A stretch of DNA of 6,342 nt from Bacillota bacterium (GTDB taxonomy: Bacteria > Bacillota_B > Desulfitobacteriia > Desulfitobacteriales > Desulfitobacteriaceae), in assembly GCA_021779415.1 (NCBI GenBank), contig JAJYAS010000218.1, positions 1 to 6,342 on the forward strand, written 5' to 3'. Numbering within the stretch: the first letter of the stretch is position 1; the number at the start of each line of letters is the position of its first letter. Shown piece after piece: positions 1 through 6,342 of the stretch. The notes beneath the pieces are model-generated. The model made no database searches and had not been told where the DNA came from. It was given only the letters and a program-made list of their open reading frames with translations. The position numbers and the translations under genes are program-made.

Positions 1-6
1 ACATGA

Positions 7-45
7 TACCAAGACCCCTACTTGAATTTCTTAGGGGTCTTGGTA
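7..45 (+). other. Perfect 14-bp inverted repeat (RNA hairpin) upstream of acsC
   Basis: Positions 7-20 and 32-45 are exact reverse complements, separated by an 11-nt AT-rich loop. The GC-rich core (ACCCC/GGGGT) would give a stable RNA hairpin. No run of T follows the 3' arm, so it lacks the second half of an intrinsic terminator on the + strand, and there is none on the - strand either. Lying just ahead of acsC in what is probably a longer operon, it could be an mRNA processing or stabilising hairpin that sets the level of the genes downstream. That role is inference; the dyad itself is plain in the sequence. Confidence 0.7.
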
Positions 46-71
46 GACAACCGAATTACCTAAGTCAACTT

Positions 72-80
72 AGAAAGGGG
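72..80 (+). promoter_or_regulatory. acsC ribosome binding site
   Basis: AGAAAGGGG lies 7 nt before the ATG at 88. It is purine-rich and correctly spaced, and it supports that ATG as the acsC start. Its first bases overlap the right arm of a small dyad, CTAAGT-CA-ACTTAG (60-73). Confidence 0.7.
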
Positions 81-87
81 TTTCAAA

Positions 88-1413
88 ATGGCTCTAACAG
101 GTTTAGAAATCTATAAGCAACTACCAAAGAAAAACTGCGGAGAGTGTGGCGTACCAACTTGTTTAGCCTTTGCTATGGCTTTGGCTTCAGGAAAAGCGTC
201 CTTGGACACCTGTCCATATGTCACTGCTGTTGCACGGGAAGCGTTGGATTCTGCTTCAGCTCCTCCGATTAAAGCCATTAAATTTGGCAATGAGTCTGTC
301 CTTGGAGATGAAAATGTACTTTTCCGTCATGATAAGACTTTCTATCACCCCACGACGTTGCTTATCCGAGTATCTGACGCCTTGAGTGATGACGAACTGA
401 ATCTAAAGCTTCAAGAAATCAAGGGTTTGGAATTTGACCGCGTTGGGCTTCATTATTCCATTGATGGTGTAGCCGTGGTTCATGAATCAGGAGATGCTGC
501 GCGGTTTGGAAAAGTCGCTGGGATTGTTGCTGCGGGAACGGAAAAGTCACTGCTGTTACTTAGTAGTGATCCAGTAGCTTTAAAGGCAGCACTTGTGCCT
601 TTGGCATCCCGCAAGCCATTAATCGGAGAGGCGACTGAAGCAAACTACGAAGCAATCGTTAACCTTGCCAAGGAAAACTCTGTTCCGGTAATTATAAAAG
701 CAGAGGGACTCGACGCACTCAATGATCTCGTTGTCAAGGCACAAGCCTTAGATTACAAGGAATTTGTACTTGATCCTGGTTCTAGGACTCCAGTTGAAAC
801 GTTAGCAAGCTTGACCCATTTAAGACGTTTGGCTATCAAAAAGAAATTCAGACCGTTTGGTTATCCTGTTATTGCTTACACCAGCCAAACTGAGCCACTT
901 GACGAAATCATGGAGGCTTCTGTATATGTGTCTAAATATGCTAGCGCAGTAGTTTTAAACACGAGTACCAAAGCTCATCTTCTCCCCTTAATGACCTTAC
1001 GTCAAAACCTTTATACTGATCCGCAGAAACCAATTCAAGTTGAGCCCATTCTCCATTCAGTGGGGGAAGTTAACGAAAATTCGCCATTTTACATTACTAC
1101 AAACTTCTCTCTAACATACTACAGTGTAGAGGGTGAAGTGGAAACCTCCAAAATTCCTAGCTATATTCTGCCTATCGATACCGACGGAACTTCAGTTCTC
1201 ACTGCATATGCAGCAGGAAAATTTGAACCCGAGAAAATCGCTGAAGCAATGGTTGCTTGCGGCATCGCTGATAAAGTAAAACATCGCAATGTTATAATAC
1301 CTGGCTATGTTGCTGTAATCTCGGGTAAACTCGCAGAACTAACTGGTTTTAAAGTTATTGTAGGGCCACGGGAATCCAGCGGAATTCTTTCTTTCTCAAA
1401 AACCCTTTCCTAA
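88..1413 (+). CDS. acsC: Corrinoid iron-sulfur protein large (gamma) subunit AcsC
   Basis: This is the 441-residue large subunit of the corrinoid iron-sulfur protein (CoFeSP). CoFeSP is the cytoplasmic methyl carrier that takes a methyl group from methyl-H4folate via AcsE and passes it to acetyl-CoA synthase. The N-terminal [4Fe-4S] domain shows the family signature CGECG with Cys17, Cys20, Cys25 and Cys42 (CX2CX4CX16C). This cluster reduces the cobalt during reactivation. A TIM-barrel-like middle region (about 60-325) follows. The C-terminal corrinoid-binding domain (about 331-441) includes ISGKLAEL at 411-418 and VGPRES at 425-430. The length is about that of the acetogen homologues (around 445). 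The start is fixed by the AGAAAGGGG site 7 nt upstream and by the typical N-terminus running straight into the cluster motif. It is the first gene of the group here; its partner acsD lies two genes downstream. Nothing looks truncated or broken. Confidence 0.97.
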   Translation: MALTGLEIYKQLPKKNCGECGVPTCLAFAMALASGKASLDTCPYVTAVAREALDSASAPPIKAIKFGNESVLGDENVLFRHDKTFYHPTTLLIRVSDALSDDELNLKLQEIKGLEFDRVGLHYSIDGVAVVHESGDAARFGKVAGIVAAGTEKSLLLLSSDPVALKAALVPLASRKPLIGEATEANYEAIVNLAKENSVPVIIKAEGLDALNDLVVKAQALDYKEFVLDPGSRTPVETLASLTHLRRLAIKKKFRPFGYPVIAYTSQTEPLDEIMEASVYVSKYASAVVLNTSTKAHLLPLMTLRQNLYTDPQKPIQVEPILHSVGEVNENSPFYITTNFSLTYYSVEGEVETSKIPSYILPIDTDGTSVLTAYAAGKFEPEKIAEAMVACGIADKVKHRNVIIPGYVAVISGKLAELTGFKVIVGPRESSGILSFSKTLS

Positions 1414-1521
1414 AATCTTTTGAATTGACATCAGCTAAACTATGAAGAGACAACACAAAGATGATCTCTTACATGAAACTCGTGAAAAGGGATTTCTTGG
1501 TAGAGTAAGGAAGTGAAAACG
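1414..1521 (+). other. acsC-acsV intergenic gap, no clear promoter
   Basis: This 108-bp gap is the longest between genes inside the cluster. It holds a perfect TTGACA at 1425-1430, but no TATAAT-like hexamer lies 16-18 bp downstream (1448-1453 reads AGACAA), so a sigma-A promoter is not supported. A weak 6-bp dyad (AAGAGA 1445-1450, TCTCTT 1465-1470, 14-nt loop) is present, and there is no terminator. A 24-codon open frame (ATG 1442 to TGA 1514-1516) without a ribosome binding site fills most of the gap; it is not called as a gene. Confidence 0.5.
1507..1515 (+). promoter_or_regulatory. acsV ribosome binding site (decides the start)
   Basis: AAGGAAGTG differs by one base from the AAGGAGGTG consensus and lies 6 nt before the ATG at 1522. 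The alternative in-frame GTG at 1513 lies inside this site, so it cannot be served by it. The site therefore favours ATG 1522. Confidence 0.75.
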
Positions 1522-3432
1522 ATGCCCCCATTTCAAATTAAATTCATGCCCGAGGATCGCATAATTGATGTTGAGGACGGTACATCGCTGCTCGAAGCGG
1601 CTGCTAAAGCGGAAATTTTCATTAAATCAGGGTGCGGTGGTAAGGGCACTTGCGGTGCTTGTAAAGTTGTCGTTCTAAGTGGGGATCCCTTAGTGACTGG
1701 GACCGGAAACTTAACACCCGAGCAAATTTCCAAAGGCGTTAGGCTAGCCTGCCAAACTATGATCCAAGGGGATATGACAATTGAGGTTCCACCAGAATCC
1801 CGGTTACAAGAACATCAGGTTTTAATGGGGGATGTCCATAAGGGAATTTTGCAAGAAAGCAAACATGATTTACTCGAAAGGTTCGGGCATCACCCTTTAG
1901 CGACTAAGCTTAGGATTTCACTATCCGTGCCAACCTTAACGGAGAATACGAGTGATTGGGCCCGTCTGAATATGGAGTTGCGTCGTGTCTTGAAGGCAGA
2001 AGACAAACCCATTCACATACCGTTATCCGTTCTGAAACATCTGCCAGAATCACTTCGTAAAACAAACTGGGATGTGTCTGTTACTTTAACAGAGATTGAT
2101 TCTGGTTTTACCGTCACTCGTGTGGAACCAGGAAACGATCATCCCCCATATGGACTGGCAATTGATATTGGAACCACTACAGTTGTCGTCTACCTTATCA
2201 ATCTCTTGACTGGAGAAATTGAGGAACAGCAGGGATCATACAATAAACAAGCCAAATACGGCGATGACGTTATTTCTCGTATAGTGTATGCAGTAGAAAA
2301 TGAGGAGCACTTACTAGGAATTCAGCACGCAGTCGTGGACACTATCAATGAGCTTATTGACAAGATTATTGCTCGAAAATCTATAAGCAATATGGATATT
2401 TCTTCAGCAATAGTAGCTGGTAATACCACAATGACACAATTATTTCTTGGTGTGAATCCTCGATACATCCGGTTAGAGCCCTATATTCCCACAATGACAA
2501 GTGTTCCTTCTGTTCCCGCTAGGGAGATTGGGCTCCATATGATACCTGAAGCTTTAGTACATTGTTATCCTTCTGTGGCTAGTTATGTCGGTGGAGATAT
2601 TGTAGCTGGAACACTGGTCACAGATTTGGCCAATGGGGAAGATATTATTCTCTTTATAGATATTGGAACAAATGGGGAAATCGTCCTCGGAAACCAAGAT
2701 TGGCTCGTTACTTGTGCTTGTTCAGCAGGCCCAAGCTTTGAAGGTGGCGGGATCACATTTGGTATGCGTGCGATGCCAGGAGCGATTGAACGAGTTATTA
2801 TTGATTCAGAGACGTTAGATGTATCCCTCAAAGTGATTAATAACATTCCCCCTGTAGGAATATGTGGATCAGGCCTTGTGGATTGTATAGCCAAACTACT
2901 CGGAGCAGGTATCATTGACCGCGCTGGAAATTTTCAATTGGGTCATCACTCGGGTTCGGAACGGATAAGGGCTACTCCGGATGACAAAGGATTTGTACTA
3001 GCTTGGGCTCATCAATCTGGTGGAAAAAAAGATGTGGTGATCACAGAAAATGATGTTAAGAATGTCATCCGAGCTAAAGGGGCCATCTATGCCGGTATCC
3101 GCTCATTACTCAACATGGTTGCGGTAGACATTGAAATGATCAGTCGGATCGTTATTGCTGGAGGATTCGGTAATTACCTCAATGTGCACGACTCTGTTCA
3201 AATTGGACTGCTTCCAGATATAGAAACTGATCGGTTTGAATTTATCGGGAATTCTTCCGTTAAAGGAGCGCGCCTTGCACTACTCTCACAGAATGCGTGG
3301 CGTGAAGCAGAGGAATTGGGACGGAAAATGACCTATGTTGAGCTTTCGGTTGGAGCGACATTCATGGATGAGTATGTTTCTGCTCTGTTTTTACCGCATA
3401 CGGATTTATCCCTATTTCCATCTTGTCAATAA
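1522..3432 (+). CDS. acsV: Reductive activator of CoFeSP (RACo / AcsV / Orf7)
   Basis: This cytoplasmic ATP-dependent activator returns CoFeSP from inactive Co(II) to methyl-accepting Co(I). With the ATG at 1522 it has 636 residues, a normal family length. Domains in order: an N-terminal plant-type [2Fe-2S] ferredoxin domain (about 1-90) with Cys38, Cys44, Cys47 and Cys77 (CX5CX2CX29C); a linker and middle domain (about 91-205); and a C-terminal ASKHA-fold ATPase domain (about 210-636). The ATPase region shows phosphate-1 motif DIGTTT (215-220), phosphate-2 motif DIGTNG (380-385), a glycine-rich CACSAGPSFEGGG segment (398-410) and the adenosine motif AGGFGN (546-551). A GTG at 1513 would add three residues but sits in the ribosome binding site. 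The gene lies directly after its substrate subunit gene acsC and 23 bp before cooC, which fits co-transcription. Related ferredoxin-ASKHA proteins also reactivate methylotrophic corrinoid proteins, but acs context favours RACo. Confidence 0.94.
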   Translation: MPPFQIKFMPEDRIIDVEDGTSLLEAAAKAEIFIKSGCGGKGTCGACKVVVLSGDPLVTGTGNLTPEQISKGVRLACQTMIQGDMTIEVPPESRLQEHQVLMGDVHKGILQESKHDLLERFGHHPLATKLRISLSVPTLTENTSDWARLNMELRRVLKAEDKPIHIPLSVLKHLPESLRKTNWDVSVTLTEIDSGFTVTRVEPGNDHPPYGLAIDIGTTTVVVYLINLLTGEIEEQQGSYNKQAKYGDDVISRIVYAVENEEHLLGIQHAVVDTINELIDKIIARKSISNMDISSAIVAGNTTMTQLFLGVNPRYIRLEPYIPTMTSVPSVPAREIGLHMIPEALVHCYPSVASYVGGDIVAGTLVTDLANGEDIILFIDIGTNGEIVLGNQDWLVTCACSAGPSFEGGGITFGMRAMPGAIERVIIDSETLDVSLKVINNIPPVGICGSGLVDCIAKLLGAGIIDRAGNFQLGHHSGSERIRATPDDKGFVLAWAHQSGGKKDVVITENDVKNVIRAKGAIYAGIRSLLNMVAVDIEMISRIVIAGGFGNYLNVHDSVQIGLLPDIETDRFEFIGNSSVKGARLALLSQNAWREAEELGRKMTYVELSVGATFMDEYVSALFLPHTDLSLFPSCQ

Positions 3433-3442
3433 CGTTATAATT

Positions 3443-3448
3443 GGAGGT
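3443..3448 (+). promoter_or_regulatory. cooC ribosome binding site (decides the start)
   Basis: GGAGGT lies 7 nt before the ATG at 3456. The open frame extends upstream to a TTG at 3441, but that codon precedes the site itself, so the ATG is the real start. Confidence 0.85.
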
Positions 3449-3455
3449 CTTCCAC

Positions 3456-4217
3456 ATGGCAAAATATGTAGCAGTTGCTGGTAAAGGTGGCGTAGGGAAA
3501 ACCACATTCACCGCTTTATTACTAAGGCAAATGGTTCATCGAAAAAAGGGAATTTCAATTCTCGCTGTCGATGCAGATCCGAATGCAAACTTGGATGAGG
3601 CTTTAGGATTAACCATTACAACAACTATTTCCGAATTGCTTGAAGAAAGTAAAGACCCCAAAGCAATCCCTTCTGGAATGGCAAAAAATATCTTTATCGA
3701 ATATAAACTTCAACAGTCTCTAGTTGAGTCCAAAGATATTGATCTTCTCGTTATGGGAGGTCCACAAGGGGCAGGGTGTTATTGCTATCCTAATGATCTT
3801 TTGCGCAAACATCTTGAGAGCATCGGAGAGAACTATGACTTTGTGGCTGTAGATTCAGAAGCTGGTTTGGAACATATTAGTCGTCGTACGATACCCCATA
3901 TTGACGAGATGTTCGTAATCAGTGATTCGTCGGCACGGGGTATACGTTCCGCGGGCCGGGTTCACGATCTCATTAGGGGTCTTAAGTCTGCTGTAAATAC
4001 CATCTATTTGGTCGTAACCAAAACCACAGAGGGCAGTCTAGAATCCTTAAGCGAAGAAATCGAACGTACAGGACTCACTCTTATTGGAGACATTCCGTTA
4101 GATCCGTTAGTGGTGGAATATGACTTGGCGGGTAAACCATTATTTGATTTGCCTGATGATGCCGTCTCGGTTAAGGCTGTTGAAACTATTTTAAACCGAG
4201 CCGGAATCTTTAACTAG
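3456..4217 (+). CDS. cooC: CooC/AcsF-type nickel-insertion ATPase
   Basis: This is a 253-residue P-loop ATPase of the MinD/CooC family (SIMIBI class), a cytoplasmic maturation factor that couples ATP hydrolysis to nickel insertion into CODH and/or acetyl-CoA synthase. It begins with a deviant Walker A, GKGGVGKTT (residues 9-17), carrying the signature lysine Lys10 as well as Lys15. A switch-like VDADPNANLDEALG (38-51) follows. The metal-binding CXC of the family is Cys108-Tyr-Cys110 in GAGCYCYPNDLLR, expected to bind metal at the dimer interface. A VDSEAGLEH segment (132-140) contains Asp133, matching Walker B. The length is usual for CooC. The ATG is chosen over an upstream TTG because it follows GGAGGT. 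It sits 23 bp after acsV and 15 bp before acsD. In acetogens this position is also named acsF; whether it serves CODH, ACS or both cannot be read from sequence. Confidence 0.92.
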   Translation: MAKYVAVAGKGGVGKTTFTALLLRQMVHRKKGISILAVDADPNANLDEALGLTITTTISELLEESKDPKAIPSGMAKNIFIEYKLQQSLVESKDIDLLVMGGPQGAGCYCYPNDLLRKHLESIGENYDFVAVDSEAGLEHISRRTIPHIDEMFVISDSSARGIRSAGRVHDLIRGLKSAVNTIYLVVTKTTEGSLESLSEEIERTGLTLIGDIPLDPLVVEYDLAGKPLFDLPDDAVSVKAVETILNRAGIFN

Positions 4218-4232
4218 AAAGGAGAGAAGTTC

Positions 4233-5195
4233 ATGTCCGTAGCATTAGTGAAAGAAAGATATTCTAGTAAAGTCGGAGAGGTTGTACTAGGAGCAACTCC
4301 TGAACAAGGAGGAACAAGAACCTCTACAGTTTCAGTTGGCGGGGATAGTACCTTACCTTTTCTCCATTTTGAAGGACAAATGCAGAATCGTCCCGTAATT
4401 GCCATGGAAGTCAATGACATCGTCCCTGATTGGAACGATACGATTAAAAATCAATTTGGTGATGTTTTAAATAACCCGGGTGCTTGGGCAAAAAAATGTG
4501 TAGATGAGTATGGCGCGGATGTTATCTATTTGAAGCTAATTGGAGCAGACCCAGAAGGTGAAAATCGTTCTCCAGAAGATTGTACACGTATCGTGAAAGA
4601 GGTCTTGGCAGCTGTTGGAGTGCCGCTCATCGTTGCAGGGTGCGATGATGATAATAAGAATAACGAGGTTATAGCTGCTATTGCGGAAGCTACAAGTGGG
4701 GAAAACCTCTTGCTTGGCCTCGCTGAACAGGATAACTACAAATCCATCGCTGCTGCTGCGATGGTTCACAAACATACTGTGATTGCACGTTCACCTCTTG
4801 ATATCAATATCTGTAAACAGCTTAATATCTTAATCAATGAAATGGGACTCCCCTTAAATAAAATTGTCATTGACCCTATGATCGGAGGACTTGGCTTCGG
4901 TATCGAGTATGCGTATTCTATTATGGAACGGGCCCGCTTAGGGGCATTAGCCAATGACAAAATGCTTTCTATGCCCATGATATGTACCGTTGGTTACGAA
5001 TCTAATCGTTGCAAAGAAGCAAACGTGTCTGCCGATGAATTTCCTGGCTGGGGTGATCTTCAAGACCGTGGCGTACTTTGGGAAGCATTAACCGCTTCCG
5101 CTATGTTGCAAGTTGGAGCTAGTATTCTTGTAATGCGTAACCCAGCTGCAGTACGTTTAGTCCAGAAGAACATCGCCGATTTGATCAACAAATAG
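4233..5195 (+). CDS. acsD: Corrinoid iron-sulfur protein small (delta) subunit AcsD
   Basis: This is the 320-residue small subunit of CoFeSP, which pairs with AcsC to hold the corrinoid and to dock with AcsE. The family fold is a TIM barrel without its own Fe-S cluster, and indeed no clustered cysteine motif is visible. Recognisable conserved stretches are [20 protein letters not shown] (41-60), [17 protein letters not shown] (93-109), the strand-loop [18 protein letters not shown] (211-228) and CTVGYESNR (251-259). The length agrees with acetogen AcsD (about 310-325). The start follows AAAGGAG (4218-4224) with 8 nt spacing, and the gene lies 15 bp behind cooC, which suggests tight co-expression. 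Its separation from acsC by two accessory genes is typical of bacterial acs clusters. It is distinguished from archaeal CdhD by overall similarity to the bacterial subunit, judged by eye. Confidence 0.95.
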   Translation: MSVALVKERYSSKVGEVVLGATPEQGGTRTSTVSVGGDSTLPFLHFEGQMQNRPVIAMEVNDIVPDWNDTIKNQFGDVLNNPGAWAKKCVDEYGADVIYLKLIGADPEGENRSPEDCTRIVKEVLAAVGVPLIVAGCDDDNKNNEVIAAIAEATSGENLLLGLAEQDNYKSIAAAAMVHKHTVIARSPLDINICKQLNILINEMGLPLNKIVIDPMIGGLGFGIEYAYSIMERARLGALANDKMLSMPMICTVGYESNRCKEANVSADEFPGWGDLQDRGVLWEALTASAMLQVGASILVMRNPAAVRLVQKNIADLINK

Positions 5196-5197
5196 AT

Positions 5198-6037
<840 letters not shown>

Positions 6038-6038
6038 A

Positions 6039-6054
6039 GCCTACGGTAGTAGGC
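6039..6054 (+). other. Short hairpin just after the acsE stop
   Basis: GCCTAC (6039-6044) and GTAGGC (6049-6054) pair perfectly around a GGTA tetraloop, 1 nt after the acsE stop codon. No T run follows. It lies 3 bp before the main terminator repeat and may protect the 3' end or act as an accessory structure. Confidence 0.5.
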
Positions 6055-6057
6055 GAA

Positions 6058-6112
6058 TCTAATTAACAAAAAGCTCCTCGGAAAATTTCCGAGGAGCTTT
6101 TTGTTAATTAGA
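6058..6112 (+). terminator. Strong intrinsic terminator, symmetric (possibly bidirectional)
   Basis: Positions 6058-6084 and 6086-6112 are exact reverse complements, 27 bp each, centred on 6085. The GC-rich core GCTCCTCGGAAA / TTTCCGAGGAGC is followed by TTTTTGTTAATTA, the classic U tract. Because the 5' side begins with the complementary AAAAA run, the same element would also present a T tract on the - strand. It ends the acs transcript after acsE and separates it from the next gene. Confidence 0.93.
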
Positions 6113-6185
6113 AACATAAAGGTAATTTCATCTGGATATTCATACCATCCAAGAAACAAGCATAGCTATCAAAAGGTATATTTTC
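6113..6185 (+). other. Leader of the downstream gene; no confident promoter
   Basis: This AT-rich spacer lies between the terminator and the next ribosome binding site. TATATT (6177-6182) resembles a -10 box but lies only 3 nt before that site and has no -35 partner (AAACAA at 6154-6159). A TGGAT/ATCCA dyad (6133-6137, 6147-6151, 9-nt centre) is the only repeat seen. A promoter for the following gene is expected here but not identified. Confidence 0.4.
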
Positions 6186-6193
6186 AGGAGGTG
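6186..6193 (+). promoter_or_regulatory. Consensus ribosome binding site for the right-edge gene
   Basis: AGGAGGTG is a perfect match to the anti-Shine-Dalgarno region and lies 7 nt before GTG 6201. It supports that GTG rather than the overlapping out-of-frame GTG at 6199, whose frame closes after 18 codons. Confidence 0.8.
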
Positions 6194-6200
6194 GATAAGT

Positions 6201-6342
6201 GTGGAGACCTATTTTCATCATGATCCACGAATTGAAGAGTGGATTGACCAAATAACAGAAAAGATATTCACAGTGTGTTTATTAACAGGAGTAGATTCGG
6301 AGGCTGAGTTTCAGAGGGGTTGCCAAATTGTCACAAAAGTCA
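6201..6342 (+). CDS. Unrecognised protein, 5' part only (cut by the window edge)
   Basis: An open frame starts with GTG and stays open to the end of the window, giving 47 codons plus one base. The first residues read METYFHHDPRIEEWIDQITE, followed by a short hydrophobic stretch KIFTVCLLTG (21-30) and then VDSEAEFQRGCQIVTKV. The perfect AGGAGGTG site 7 nt upstream makes it a real translation start. I do not recognise the family. The N-terminus is acidic and aromatic, and there is no signal peptide or long membrane helix. It lies 163 bp after acsE and beyond the terminator, so it is probably a separate transcription unit. Whether it is related to one-carbon metabolism cannot be told from this fragment. 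Confidence 0.7.
   Translation, partial: METYFHHDPRIEEWIDQITEKIFTVCLLTGVDSEAEFQRGCQIVTKV

Noticed and set aside
7..45. Intrinsic terminator of the preceding gene
   Set aside because: The stem is strong, but the sequence after either arm has no T tract, so factor-independent termination is unlikely.
1..87. 3' end of an upstream acsB coding region
   Set aside because: The stretch is only 87 bp, contains the dyad, and shows no recognisable ACS C-terminal sequence; it reads as intergenic.
170..385. +1-shifted frame inside acsC
   Set aside because: It overlaps the intact acsC frame, has a Leu/Trp-rich shadow composition and no initiation signal.
1425..1453. TTGACA -35 box suggesting an internal promoter before acsV
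   Set aside because: No TATAAT-like hexamer occurs at a 16-18 bp spacing (AGACAA instead); the nearest TAT-rich stretch is only 10 bp away.
2583..2915. 110-codon open frame on the - strand inside acsV
   Set aside because: It is an antisense shadow of the ATPase domain, with a low-complexity Pro/Ser/Ile-rich translation and no ribosome binding site; the + strand frame is clearly coding.
3441..3455. TTG start extending cooC by five residues
   Set aside because: TTG 3441 lies upstream of the GGAGGT site; the ATG at 3456 is properly spaced and gives the usual MAKYVAVAGKGG N-terminus.
4214..4420. - strand frame across the acsD start
   Set aside because: It covers the conserved acsD N-terminus and its ribosome binding site; the translation resembles no protein I know.
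6177..6182. TATATT as a -10 box for the right-edge gene
   Set aside because: It lies 3 nt before the ribosome binding site, so transcription would start in or after that site, and no -35 box is present.

Overview
The window is a stretch of a Wood-Ljungdahl (reductive acetyl-CoA) pathway operon, all on the + strand. Five complete genes lie in the order acsC, acsV (RACo, also called orf7), cooC/acsF-type ATPase, acsD, acsE. They are followed by a very strong intrinsic terminator and the first 47 codons of an unrecognised gene that runs off the right edge. The moderate GC, strong AGGAGG-type ribosome binding sites, occasional GTG starts and bacterial (not archaeal) form of the subunits point to an anaerobic, low-GC Gram-positive bacterium. 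The protein sequences feel closest to Desulfosporosinus/Desulfitobacterium-type Peptococcaceae, but that is inference from memory, not a search.

Layout. Positions 1-87 are a leader or intergenic region with a perfect 14-bp inverted repeat and the acsC ribosome binding site; acsA/acsB would be expected just upstream, outside the window. acsC (88-1413) encodes the large corrinoid iron-sulfur protein (CoFeSP) subunit. A 108-bp gap contains no clear promoter. acsV (1522-3432) encodes the ferredoxin/ASKHA-ATPase reductive activator of CoFeSP. cooC (3456-4217) encodes a P-loop nickel-insertion ATPase, acsD (4233-5195) the small CoFeSP subunit, and acsE (5243-6037) the methyl-H4folate:CoFeSP methyltransferase. 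A hairpin (6039-6054) and a 55-nt perfect inverted repeat (6058-6112) end the unit. A new gene with its own consensus ribosome binding site begins at 6201.

How they work together. AcsE moves the methyl group of methyl-tetrahydrofolate to Co(I) of the AcsC/AcsD heterodimer, which delivers it to the A-cluster of acetyl-CoA synthase (AcsB). AcsV uses ATP to rescue CoFeSP that has drifted to inactive Co(II). The CooC-type ATPase matures the nickel centres of CODH and/or acetyl-CoA synthase. The window is thus the methyl branch plus its two ATP-dependent service proteins. In a sulfate reducer or organohalide respirer the route could also run oxidatively.

The content is a well-known system, and I see no mobile element, CRISPR, tRNA or rRNA. 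The points worth a second look are mostly local: three translation starts that differ from the longest open frame, several perfect dyads in the non-coding gaps, a 24-codon mini-ORF whose stop sits in the acsV ribosome binding site, and the unidentified downstream gene.
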